38,518 nt of DNA from an uncultured Pelagibacteraceae bacterium. GTDB taxonomy: Bacteria; Pseudomonadota; Alphaproteobacteria; Pelagibacterales; Pelagibacteraceae. This document shows, one piece after another, positions 23,610 to 31,664 of this stretch; within the stretch, counting starts at the first letter, position 1, and each line of letters begins with the position of its first letter. Where the stretch lies: contig CACEWC010000008.1 in the NCBI GenBank assembly GCA_902563075.1, positions 1 to 38,518 of the forward strand, in the 5' to 3' direction. Position numbers and translations under genes: made by a program. The notes below the pieces were generated by a model. The model ran no database searches. It was not told where the DNA came from and saw nothing but the letters and a program-made list of their open reading frames with translations.

Positions 23610-24485
23610 TTGAAGTATTTATCAAACAAAAATGGATTTTTAGGAGTCGACAATAAATTTAATTTCAAAGAAAAGGTTGTTGTGGTTCCATTTGGACTTG
23701 AGAAAACTGTTAGTTATGGTGGTGGCACCAGAAATGGACCTAAAGAAATTATAAAGGCTTCTCATCAAGTGGAATTATATGATGAAGAGCTAAATTGTGA
23801 ACCTTATAAAAAAATTGGGATTAAAACTTTAAAGCCCTTTAAGATTCATAGAAATATCAAAAAGGCTCTCGAGAAAATGTCAAATATAAATAAAGAAATT
23901 TTAGATAAAAGACTTTTTCCAATCACGTTTGGAGGAGAACATTCAATTACACCCGGATGTATCTATCCATTTGTTAAAAAATACAAAAAAATTTGTCTCT
24001 TACATTTCGATGCCCATGCTGATTTAAGAAATAGTTACAATGGTGAAAAGTTCTCTCATGCATCAGCAATTAGAAGGTGCTTAGACCATAAAAATATATC
24101 ATTAATATCTTTTGGGATTAGAAATATATCAGAGAGTGAAATTCCATTTTTAAAAAAGAATAAATCAAGGATAAATATTTTTTGGGCAAAAGATAAAACA
24201 AAGTGGGATTTAACAAAATTTAAAAAACTTATAAAAAATAAGACAGTTTATTTAACATTTGATGTCGATGGTTTCGACTCAAGTATCATGCCAGCCACTG
24301 GGACTCCTGAACCTGGTGGATTATTATGGGATGAGACACTCAATATAATTAAAATTGCTGCAAAAAATTCAAACATTGTTGGTGCTGACATCAATGAATT
24401 AGCACCTATTAAAGGTTTTAATTCATATAACTTTCTTGTTGCAAAGCTCGCTTATAAGATATTGTCTTATAAGTTTTTGATTTAA
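23610..24485 (+). CDS. speB: Agmatinase/arginase-family ureohydrolase
   Basis: Binuclear manganese enzyme that splits urea from a guanidino substrate. The metal-ligand motifs are complete: GGEHSIT, HFDAHADLRNSY, FDVDGFDSSIMPATGTPEPGG and the late ADINELAP. The SHAS loop resembles agmatinases more than arginases. The reading frame begins with TTG at 23610. An in-frame stop (the upstream gene's own TAA at 23604) lies two codons before, so no longer protein is possible, and the N-terminus MKYLSNKNGFLG is the earliest start. It ends the polyamine operon and overlaps the convergent transporter gene by 4 bases. No arginine decarboxylase is nearby, so the substrate could be agmatine or a guanidino-polyamine. 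The gene symbol is by family. Confidence 0.82.
   Translation: MKYLSNKNGFLGVDNKFNFKEKVVVVPFGLEKTVSYGGGTRNGPKEIIKASHQVELYDEELNCEPYKKIGIKTLKPFKIHRNIKKALEKMSNINKEILDKRLFPITFGGEHSITPGCIYPFVKKYKKICLLHFDAHADLRNSYNGEKFSHASAIRRCLDHKNISLISFGIRNISESEIPFLKKNKSRINIFWAKDKTKWDLTKFKKLIKNKTVYLTFDVDGFDSSIMPATGTPEPGGLLWDETLNIIKIAAKNSNIVGADINELAPIKGFNSYNFLVAKLAYKILSYKFLI
24451..24479 (+). terminator. Intrinsic terminator inside the last codons of the ureohydrolase
   Basis: CTTATAAG occurs at 24451-24458 and 24466-24473. Each copy is its own reverse complement, so they pair as an 8-base stem around the loop ATATTGT, and TTTTTGATTT follows. The hairpin is part of the coding sequence (LSYKFLI end) and ends just before the stop. 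On the minus strand no T run follows, so it works only for the polyamine operon. Confidence 0.6.
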
Positions 24486-25036
24486 GCTTTAATTGGCTTG
24501 AAAGTTTTTAAAAGTAATCTGAATGGTATTAACATTATCAAAGCTACTATTACTTTAACAATCAAATCTCCGAGAGAAAGTGTAACCCATGGCACGCCAG
24601 TCCCATAAAATGATATTGAAAAAAACAAAAATGTATCGATTGTTGAGCCAATCATTGAAGATGTTAATGGTGCAACAAACCATTCTTTCTTTCTTAATCT
24701 GTCAAATATTTGGACATCTAATAATTGTGCAGTTAAAAATGCAATTCCAGACCCAATAGCTATACGAATAGATATAAGATCTGCAAAATCAGTAGAAAAT
24801 AAAACTGTAAAACCAATTCCTAGTACAAAGCCAAAATATACAATTTTTCTTGCAACTCTTTTTCCATAAGATCTATTAGCTAAATCTGTAATTAAAAAAG
24901 CGATCGGATAAGAGAAAGCTCCGTAGGTTAATATTTCATTTAAACCATAATAATTAATTGGAAATTGAACAAGATAATTAGAGGATAGGACAACAACACC
25001 CATCAAAAATGATAGAAGTAAAAATGATCTACTCAT
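24482..25036 (-). CDS. Queuosine-precursor transporter (YhhQ/VUT family)
   Basis: Inner-membrane protein of 184 residues with about six hydrophobic helices, of the YhhQ/QPTR (VUT) family that imports queuosine precursors such as preQ0. Diagnostic segments are the TYGAFSYPIAFLITDLANRSYGK block after helix 2, AQLLDVQIFDRLRKKEWFVAPLTSSMIGSTIDT and the final LGDLIVKVIVALIML. Its start overlaps the L28 stop by one base (TAATG). No queuosine-synthesis enzymes are in this window, so the link to tRNA modification rests on the family. It converges on the ureohydrolase gene with a 4-base overlap. Confidence 0.85.
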   Translation of the reverse strand: MSRSFLLLSFLMGVVVLSSNYLVQFPINYYGLNEILTYGAFSYPIAFLITDLANRSYGKRVARKIVYFGFVLGIGFTVLFSTDFADLISIRIAIGSGIAFLTAQLLDVQIFDRLRKKEWFVAPLTSSMIGSTIDTFLFFSISFYGTGVPWVTLSLGDLIVKVIVALIMLIPFRLLLKTFKPIKA

Positions 25037-25350
25037 TAAGCTGTTTTAGATTGTGCAGTTTTTTTTTGAAATGGAGATTTAATTAATAAACTTTTTTTTA
25101 GTTTTTTTAATCTAGGAGATAAATTTTTATTTTTTACAGATTTTAGAAATTCATCAAAACTACCTTTTTTATCTACTGATCTAACCCCTGCATTACTCAC
25201 TGTTAATTTTAAGCTTCTTTTTAAAAGTTCACTTGTAAATTTTACTTTTTTTAAATTAGGTAAGAATCTTCTTTTTGTCTTATTGTTAGCATGACTAACG
25301 TTATGACCTTTCATTGGATTTTTTCCAGTTAATTCGCATTTTTTTGTCAT
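25036..25350 (-). CDS. rpmB: 50S ribosomal protein L28
   Basis: Large-subunit ribosomal protein. The N-terminus [29 protein letters not shown] is the L28 signature with family residues in place, fixing the start. The mid part [27 protein letters not shown] follows the family pattern. At 104 residues it is longer than the usual 78-98, because of a lysine/serine-rich C-terminal tail ([21 protein letters not shown]). A sigma-70-like promoter sits just upstream, giving a very short leader. The queuosine-precursor transporter follows with a one-base overlap. Co-transcription from pyrD upstream (57 bases away) is also possible. Confidence 0.94.
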   Translation of the reverse strand: MTKKCELTGKNPMKGHNVSHANNKTKRRFLPNLKKVKFTSELLKRSLKLTVSNAGVRSVDKKGSFDEFLKSVKNKNLSPRLKKLKKSLLIKSPFQKKTAQSKTA

Positions 25351-25362
25351 AATTTGTTCGAC

Positions 25363-25391
25363 TATATAAAGTGAGATATTGATGGCGTCAA
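25363..25391 (-). promoter_or_regulatory. Sigma-70 promoter for rpmB
   Basis: On the minus strand TTGACG (25386-25391) is followed by 17 bases and TATATA (25363-25368). It lies between the pyrD stop and the rpmB ATG. The predicted transcription start near 25356 leaves only about five bases before the ATG at 25350, so the mRNA would be almost leaderless. Confidence 0.6.
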
Positions 25392-25406
25392 GTTTATTAG
25401 ATTATT

Positions 25407-26453
25407 CTAATCCTTTTTTCCTACTATTTCATTAAAGTTTTTTACACCATCTTTTAATAGTATTTCCTTTAGTTCTTTTTTAATTAGACCAACAATATTT
25501 GGACCTCTAAAAACCATGCCTGTATAAAGTTGTAAATAATCAGCTCCTGCTAAAAATTTTTGATAAGCAGATCTGCCAGAGTCCACACCACCTACGCCAA
25601 TAATTTTAATTCTGCCTTTTAAAACTTTATAAAATTTTCTGATTAACTCTGAAGACTTTAACTCAATAGGTTTCCCGGATAATCCTCCTTTTTGATGGCT
25701 TTGAGTATTTTGTAAATTTTCTCTTGTTGTATCAGATGTGTTAGAAATAATAGCAGCTTCTATATTGTTATCTAAAAGCACTTCAGAAATTTTCATAATT
25801 TCTTTATCATTAATATCTGGTGATACTTTTACCGCTATAGGTGTTTTAGAGTTAAGATCTCTCTTCTCTTTTTCTATTAGTTTTAAAAGATCATCTAATT
25901 TTTTTTGGTCGTGAAAGTTTCTTAAATCTTCGGTGTTTGGTGAGGAAATATTAACAGTAATATAATCAGAGACCCCATTAAAAATTTTTAAACACTGTAT
26001 ATAATCATTTGTTCTATCTTCTGAGTCTTTGTTAGGTCCAATATTTATTCCAAGTAATCCGGTTGGATTATTTCTTTTAATTCGATCTACAATATTTTTT
26101 GAACCTAGATTATTGAAACCAAGTCTATTTATCAGGGCCTCATCTTCTACTAATCTAAAAACTCTAGGTTTAGGATTTCCGTATTGCTCTAATGGTGTAA
26201 CAGTACCTACTTCGACGAAACCAAACCCTAAATTGAACAATGAATTATATACCTCAGCATTCTTATCAAATCCTGCTGCCATACCAATTGGATTTTCTAT
26301 TTCTTTGTTAAATAATTTAGTCTTAAAAAGAGGATTATTTTTTTCGTCATCTAAAATATTTGGAATAAAATTAAATTTTAGTGACTTTATCGCTAAACTA
26401 TGAGCCGTCTCGGGATCTAATTTAAAAATTAAAGATCTTAAATTTGAAAACAT
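25407..26453 (-). CDS. pyrD: Dihydroorotate dehydrogenase (quinone), class 2
   Basis: Oxidises dihydroorotate to orotate in pyrimidine synthesis with a quinone acceptor. The FMN-binding barrel shows ENPIGMAAGFDKNAEVYNSL, GFGFVEVGTVTPLEQYGNPKPRVFRL, LINRLGFNNLG and LGINIGPNKDSEDR. The class 2 active-site serine is in ITVNISSPNTEDLR, and the phosphate-binding end is IIGVGGVDSG. At 348 residues with an N-terminal amphipathic extension (FSNLRSLIFKLDPETAH) it is the membrane-associated type. Its start overlaps the lysK stop by one base (TAATG), so it is coupled to that gene. A plus-strand reading frame across it is a shadow. Confidence 0.95.
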   Translation of the reverse strand: MFSNLRSLIFKLDPETAHSLAIKSLKFNFIPNILDDEKNNPLFKTKLFNKEIENPIGMAAGFDKNAEVYNSLFNLGFGFVEVGTVTPLEQYGNPKPRVFRLVEDEALINRLGFNNLGSKNIVDRIKRNNPTGLLGINIGPNKDSEDRTNDYIQCLKIFNGVSDYITVNISSPNTEDLRNFHDQKKLDDLLKLIEKEKRDLNSKTPIAVKVSPDINDKEIMKISEVLLDNNIEAAIISNTSDTTRENLQNTQSHQKGGLSGKPIELKSSELIRKFYKVLKGRIKIIGVGGVDSGRSAYQKFLAGADYLQLYTGMVFRGPNIVGLIKKELKEILLKDGVKNFNEIVGKKD

Positions 26454-28015
26454 TATTTAATTTTATTTAATATAAGATCTTTTGTTTCTTTCACACCAAA
26501 AAAACTTATAAAAAAACCCATCCTTGGTCCATTTTCGTCTCCAAAAACTACTTCGTAAATTAATTTAAACCAATCACGAAGGTTCTCAGTATATCCATTT
26601 TCTTTACCAGTTGAATATATCATTGTTTGAATATCTTCTGGTTTCATTTTGTCGTCACATTTATCTAAAGTTTTTACCAGAGCTTCTAAAGCTTTTTTTT
26701 CCTCACCATTAGGTTTTTTATATTTTTTTTTCAATTTTATTACGTCGTTAAAATATTTTATTGCATATCCTACTAAATTATCAAAGATAGGATTATCTTT
26801 CTCCGAAATGTCTTTTTTATATTTTTTAACAAATTTCCAAAGAAGTTCTTTGCTGTCAGCATTACTTGTTTCGACCAAGTTTAATAACATTGAAAACGAC
26901 ATAATCATATTTTCTTTAGGCACCAAACTATTATGAACATGCCATACAGGATTCATAAGTAGCTGCAACTCATTTTGATTTTTTGCTTTCTCAATCAGAT
27001 CCAAATAATCATCGACAGTTTTTGAAACTATTTCTTTGTAAAGTTTTTTTGCTCTTTTTGGATTTTGATACATATACAGCGACAAACTTTCAGGGGAAGC
27101 ATACTCTAACCATTGATCAATAGTAATGCCGTTGCCCTTTGATTTTGAAATCTTCTCTCCTTTTTCATCCAAAAATAGTTCATATGCAAACCCTGAAGGA
27201 TTTGTTTTTCCAATCAATTTGATAATTTTTGTTGAAAGTATTGCGCTCTCTATAAGATCTTTTCCATACATTTCAAAATCAACATCTAGTGCATACCATC
27301 TCATAGCCCAATCAACCTTCCACTGTAATTTACAATTTCCATCATAAATGCTTGTTTCCAAATCTTTTCCATTATTATCAAAAACAATAATAGATTTTTC
27401 TTTATTAATATTTTTTACAGGTATTTCTAGAACATGACCTGTAACCGGACAAATTGGAAGAAATGGACTGTACGTTTTTTGTCTCTCTTTTCCTAGTGTA
27501 GGAAGTATTATATTCATTATACCATCATAATTCTCTAAAATAACTTGTAGAGAAGAGTTAAAGAAACCTGATTTATAAAGTGATGTTGAACTTTTAAAAT
27601 TATATTTAAATTTAAAATTGTTTAAAAATTTTTTTAACATTTCATTATTATGCTCACCAAAACTATTAAATTTTTGAAAGGGATCAGGCACATTAGTAAG
27701 CGGTTTGTGTAAATTTTTTTCTAATAATTCTTTTTGTGGAACGTTGTCAGGTACTTTCCTTAGACCGTCCATATCATCTGAAAAAGTAATGATTTCGGTT
27801 GGTAAATCAGTCAAATGTTTTAATGCATTTACAATCATTGATGTCCTTGCAACTTCTCCAAAAGTCCCTATATGTGGAAGACCACTGGGACCATAACCTG
27901 TTTGGAGAATTATTTTGCCTTTTTTTTCTATAAAAAATTTTCTTTCTCGAAGCATTTTTTTTGCTTCAACGAAAGGCCATGCACTTGTTTTATCAAAATT
28001 CTCTTTTTTAATCAT
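26453..28015 (-). CDS. lysK: Lysyl-tRNA synthetase, class I
   Basis: Charges tRNA-Lys. This is the class I enzyme, found in archaea and some bacteria including alphaproteobacteria, and not the common class II LysS. The HIGH-like motif is PHIGTFGE (H48-T51) in GPSGLPHIGTFGEVARTSM and the KMSKS-like motif KISKSKGN is at 288-295. Length is 520 residues, with a C-terminal helical anticodon-binding part. The blocks FSDDMDGLRKVPDN and VDWAMRWYALDVDFEMYGKDL are typical. It begins a unit with pyrD, rpmB and the queuosine-precursor transporter. It is divergent from the TrkH gene with 88 bases between, in which I found no convincing promoter. Confidence 0.95.
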   Translation of the reverse strand: MIKKENFDKTSAWPFVEAKKMLRERKFFIEKKGKIILQTGYGPSGLPHIGTFGEVARTSMIVNALKHLTDLPTEIITFSDDMDGLRKVPDNVPQKELLEKNLHKPLTNVPDPFQKFNSFGEHNNEMLKKFLNNFKFKYNFKSSTSLYKSGFFNSSLQVILENYDGIMNIILPTLGKERQKTYSPFLPICPVTGHVLEIPVKNINKEKSIIVFDNNGKDLETSIYDGNCKLQWKVDWAMRWYALDVDFEMYGKDLIESAILSTKIIKLIGKTNPSGFAYELFLDEKGEKISKSKGNGITIDQWLEYASPESLSLYMYQNPKRAKKLYKEIVSKTVDDYLDLIEKAKNQNELQLLMNPVWHVHNSLVPKENMIMSFSMLLNLVETSNADSKELLWKFVKKYKKDISEKDNPIFDNLVGYAIKYFNDVIKLKKKYKKPNGEEKKALEALVKTLDKCDDKMKPEDIQTMIYSTGKENGYTENLRDWFKLIYEVVFGDENGPRMGFFISFFGVKETKDLILNKIK

Positions 28016-28103
28016 GATTAATTCAAATAAAATCTTAAATTAACGCTTTAACTTATTCTTATAGAGTTGAAATTTATTTACCATAAAATAATGTTCTATC
28101 AAA

Positions 28104-29543
28104 ATGTCTAATTATAAAACTGTTTTTTTTACACTTGGAATTCTTCAAATAATTCTTGGAATTTTTATGTTGATCCCAATATTTGTTCAATTTTTTTTTA
28201 AAGAAATTGACTCCTCTTTTTTTGGTGCCTCAATTATTACAATTATTTTTGGTACACTATTTTTTTTATCTAATCTTGATCATGATAAGAAGTTAAATTT
28301 ACAGCAAGCTTTTTTATTGACCGCGTTATCTTGGCTAAGTATCGCAATTTTTGGGTCACTTCCTCTAATATTTTCTGAAGTCAATTTTTCGTTTACCAAT
28401 GCATTTTTTGAGAGTATGTCAGGCATTACAACAACTGGTTCAACAATCATTCCAAACTTAGAGGAGATGCCCAAAGCAATTTTGCTTTGGAGAGCAATTC
28501 TTCAATGGTTGGGTGGTATTGGAATAATTGTTATGGCGATCACTTTGATGCCAATAATGAATGTTGGTGGTATGCAATTATTCAAAATTTCTAACAGTGA
28601 CTCATCGGAAAAAATTCTTCCTAAATCAAAAGAAATTGCATTGAGATTAATTTATATTTATTCAGGTCTCACTACTCTTTGCGCAATATCATATAAAATT
28701 CTTGGGATGAATACTTTTGATAGTATAACCCATTCAATGACAACAATAGCAACTGGTGGTTTTTCAAACTATAACGAGTCTATTGGTTTCTTTAACAGTT
28801 TTTCAATAGAAATTTCAGCAATGATTTTTATTATCTTGGGAAGTTTACCCTTTATCGCTTATATCAAATTCTTAAACGGTAATAGAAGAATATTTTTTTC
28901 AGATATTCAAATTAGAACTTTTTTGAAAATAATCTTAATAAGTATTCTGATCTTATCAATTTACTTGTTTTTAGATAAATCGTCTGAACTAAACATCAGA
29001 ACAGTTTTATTCAATGTAATATCAATTTTAACAGGAACTGGATATGTAAATGCGCAATTTGATAACTGGGGTGGATTTCCTTTAATTATATTTATAGGTC
29101 TAATGTTTATTGGTGGATGTGCTGGCTCAACAACCTGTGGTATAAAAATATTTAGATTTCAAATACTTTATTCATTTGTTTTGAATCAACTTAAAAAAAT
29201 TATTTATCCTAAGGGAATTTTTGTTCTAAAATATAATCAAAGTCCTGTTGATGATAAATTTACTGCATCAATTATCTCTTTCATTTATATGTACTTGGTA
29301 ATTTTTTTTGCAATTACAGCATTATTATCTTTGACGGGTCTTGACTTTATTACCTCAATTTCTGGTGCTGCAACATCTATTTCAAATGTAGGACCTGGCC
29401 TAGGTTCAACTATTGGGCCAAACGGAAATTTTTCATCCCTACCTGATATCTCTAAGTGGATTTTAAGCTTTGGTATGATTTTGGGTAGATTGGAATTATT
29501 TGCAATACTTGTATTATTTTTACCATCTTTTTGGAGGAATTAA
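28104..29543 (+). CDS. trkH: TrkH family potassium uptake protein
   Basis: Ion-conducting subunit of the Trk/Ktr potassium transporter, 479 residues in the inner membrane. The four pore loops of the superfamily are visible, with filter-like sequences TTGST (110-114), ATGGFSNY (216-), TGTGYVNAQF and SNVGPGLG. The helices between them, the GGIGIIVMAITLMPI block after the first loop and the GGCAGSTTCGIKIFR segment match TrkH. No cytoplasmic TrkA gate gene is in the window. It overlaps, or nearly touches, the next gene, an AmpG-like permease. The first in-frame ATG at 28104 gives the standard N-terminus. Confidence 0.92.
   Translation: MSNYKTVFFTLGILQIILGIFMLIPIFVQFFFKEIDSSFFGASIITIIFGTLFFLSNLDHDKKLNLQQAFLLTALSWLSIAIFGSLPLIFSEVNFSFTNAFFESMSGITTTGSTIIPNLEEMPKAILLWRAILQWLGGIGIIVMAITLMPIMNVGGMQLFKISNSDSSEKILPKSKEIALRLIYIYSGLTTLCAISYKILGMNTFDSITHSMTTIATGGFSNYNESIGFFNSFSIEISAMIFIILGSLPFIAYIKFLNGNRRIFFSDIQIRTFLKIILISILILSIYLFLDKSSELNIRTVLFNVISILTGTGYVNAQFDNWGGFPLIIFIGLMFIGGCAGSTTCGIKIFRFQILYSFVLNQLKKIIYPKGIFVLKYNQSPVDDKFTASIISFIYMYLVIFFAITALLSLTGLDFITSISGAATSISNVGPGLGSTIGPNGNFSSLPDISKWILSFGMILGRLELFAILVLFLPSFWRN
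29533..29537 (+). promoter_or_regulatory. Shine-Dalgarno GGAGG deciding the ampG start
   Basis: GGAGG lies eight bases before TTG 29546, inside the last codons of trkH. It is a perfect ribosome site, rare in this window, and argues for TTG 29546 as the initiation codon instead of TTG 29531. Confidence 0.65.
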
Positions 29544-29545
29544 AT

Positions 29546-30922
29546 TTGATAGAAATTAAAAAAAATTCTTTTTCTGAAATGTTCTCGGTTTATTTTGACA
29601 AAAGAATGCTCAAAATTTTATTGCTTGGTGCAATATCAGGTTTTCCGTGGGTTTTGATTGGAAGTAGTCTAAGTTTATGGTTAAAAGAAGATGGATTAAG
29701 TAGATCAACTGTTGGATGGGCTGGATTAATTTTTGCAGTTTACGCATTTAATTATTTATGGGCACCTTTAATAGATAGAATACAAATACCATATTTAACA
29801 AAAAAAATAGGTCACAGAAGAGGTTGGATTGTTTTGATGCAAATTATCATCTTACTCTCACTCGCTCTTTGGAGTTTACTCGATCCATCTGAAAATTTAG
29901 CTTTAGTTGTTTCAGTAGGCTTAATAATTGCTATAGCATCATCAACTCAAGATATAACAGTTGATGCTTTAAGAATTGAACAGATTGGTGAGGATGAGGG
30001 AAAATCCATGGCTGCTGGAGCCGCAATGGCGGTTGTCGGTTGGTGGACAGGATATAAGTTAGGTGGAGTACTATCATTATTTGCAGCAGATATTCTTCAA
30101 AACATTGGTTTTGAAAATTATTGGCAACTAACTTTCTTAATTTTGGGGATTTTAGTAATTTTAATGAACATTGGCTTAATGTTCATTGACGAGTCTGGAA
30201 ATTTAGAGAGACAAGATCAACAAAAAGAAAATGACAAATTAATATCATCTCAATTTAAAAATCAAAATATATTTACAAAATTGATAACCTGGGTTGCTGG
30301 AACAATAAGTGGCCCAATCATTAGTTTTTTTAAAAAAAATGGCTTTTCGATTGCTTTAGGAATTTTAGGATTTGTTTTTTTATTTAAAGTGGGAGAGGCA
30401 TTTCTTGGAAGGATGTCTATAATTTTTTATAAAGAAATAGGTTTTAGTAAATCAGATATCGCTATTTACTCTAAAACGTTAGGTTGGATTACTACTGTGA
30501 CGTTTACTCTTTTAGGTGGGCTTTTTGTAATAAGATCCGGAGTGTTAAAAGCAATGTTTTTTGCTGGAGTTATGATGGCAAGTACAAACCTTTTGTTCAG
30601 TGTATTGGCCTGGAGTGATAAATCAGAATTTTTATTTGCTATTGCAGTTATTTTTGATGATATAGCTGCTGCATTTGCAACAGTAGCTTTTGTAGCCTTT
30701 ATATCTATGCTCGTAGACAGAGCCTATACAGCAACTCAATATGCGCTCTTAGCCTCAATAGGCACCGCTGGTAGAACAACTTTGGCCTCCTCCTCAGGTG
30801 CCCTTGTTGATTGGTTAAATGGTGATTGGGGAATATTTTTCATTTTGACTGCACTAATGGTAATTCCTTCATTAATAATCCTATGGATCATGAAAAATAA
30901 ACTACAACTAAGTGAAAAATAA
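29546..30922 (+). CDS. ampG: AmpG-like muropeptide permease (MFS)
   Basis: Inner-membrane permease of the major facilitator superfamily, AmpG branch, which imports anhydro-muropeptides or related sugars for cell-wall recycling. Diagnostic blocks are GAISGFPWVLIGSSLSLWLKED, VYAFNYLWAPLIDRI, KKIGHRRGWIVLMQ and SSTQDITVDALRIEQI. About 12 hydrophobic segments span 458 residues. I start it at TTG 29546 (MIEIKKNSFSEM), because GGAGG at 29533-29537 lies eight bases upstream, ideal for initiation. The frame is open from an earlier TTG (29531) that itself overlaps that ribosome site and the trkH stop. It overlaps the NlpC/P60 gene by 11 bases, which supports a recycling role. Substrate is inferred. 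Confidence 0.83.
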   Translation: MIEIKKNSFSEMFSVYFDKRMLKILLLGAISGFPWVLIGSSLSLWLKEDGLSRSTVGWAGLIFAVYAFNYLWAPLIDRIQIPYLTKKIGHRRGWIVLMQIIILLSLALWSLLDPSENLALVVSVGLIIAIASSTQDITVDALRIEQIGEDEGKSMAAGAAMAVVGWWTGYKLGGVLSLFAADILQNIGFENYWQLTFLILGILVILMNIGLMFIDESGNLERQDQQKENDKLISSQFKNQNIFTKLITWVAGTISGPIISFFKKNGFSIALGILGFVFLFKVGEAFLGRMSIIFYKEIGFSKSDIAIYSKTLGWITTVTFTLLGGLFVIRSGVLKAMFFAGVMMASTNLLFSVLAWSDKSEFLFAIAVIFDDIAAAFATVAFVAFISMLVDRAYTATQYALLASIGTAGRTTLASSSGALVDWLNGDWGIFFILTALMVIPSLIILWIMKNKLQLSEK

Positions 30923-31664
30923 TTTTTTAAATAAACCTGTAGCTAACATTTACTTTAAACCATCTCATAATTCTGAGGTAGTTTCACAAATTTTATATGG
31001 AGAGAAATTTAAGATTCTATTGAAAAGAAAAAAATATATAAAAATAAAAACTCATTATGACAATTATATTGGATATATAAAAAAAGATAAATTTTTAAAA
31101 AATTTTAAACCCTCATATAAAATTTCGAAAATTAAATCTAGAATTTTCTTTAAAAGAGATAAAAGATTTTTGTCCTCAAACCATTATCTATATTATGGAT
31201 CTGGTGTGTATAAACGAAATGAAAATAAAAAGTATATAGAATTTGAAAAAAATAAATGGATTAAAAAAAGTGATATCAAAAATATTGATCATCATGAGAA
31301 AAATTATATCAAAATATTCAAATTCTTTTTAAACACAAAATACTTATGGGGCGGAAAAACCTGTGATGGGATTGATTGTTCAGCATTAATTCAAATCTAT
31401 TTTTATTACAACAGAATATTTTTTCCAAGAGATACAAAAGATCAAATAAGATTTTGTAAAAGAAAAAGAAGTAAAAATCGACTTAAAGGAGATATCGTAT
31501 TTTGGAAAGGACATGTTGGTATATGTTTAAATAAGTCTAGATTTATTCATGCTTATGGACCAAAAAAGAAGGTGATAATAATGCCAACAGGACAAACAAT
31601 TAAATTAATTGATAAAACCGCAAATCTGAAAGTTAAAAAAGTGAGTAATATTAGTAATAATTAA
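30912..31664 (+). CDS. NlpC/P60 family peptidase with SH3-like N-terminal region
   Basis: Cysteine peptidase of 250 residues. The N-terminal part (about 1-125) looks like two bacterial SH3-type modules (SEVVSQILYGEKFKILLKR; later YIEFEKNKWIKKSDI). The C-terminal NlpC/P60 domain has the catalytic triad in CDGIDCSALIQ (C156), KGHVGIC (H201) and RFIHAYGP (H213). There is no signal peptide or membrane segment, so it is probably cytosolic, like YkfC-type enzymes that cut gamma-D-Glu bonds of imported murein peptides. It begins with GTG 30912, overlapping the AmpG-like gene by 11 bases, consistent with processing what that permease imports. It ends just 3 bases into the convergent tyrA gene. Confidence 0.85.
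   Translation: MKNNFLNKPVANIYFKPSHNSEVVSQILYGEKFKILLKRKKYIKIKTHYDNYIGYIKKDKFLKNFKPSYKISKIKSRIFFKRDKRFLSSNHYLYYGSGVYKRNENKKYIEFEKNKWIKKSDIKNIDHHEKNYIKIFKFFLNTKYLWGGKTCDGIDCSALIQIYFYYNRIFFPRDTKDQIRFCKRKRSKNRLKGDIVFWKGHVGICLNKSRFIHAYGPKKKVIIMPTGQTIKLIDKTANLKVKKVSNISNN

Noticed and set aside
28016..28103. Promoters for lysK and trkH in the divergent gap
   Set aside because: Candidate boxes such as TTGAAA near 28067 have poor -10 partners or wrong spacing; none stands above the AT-rich background.
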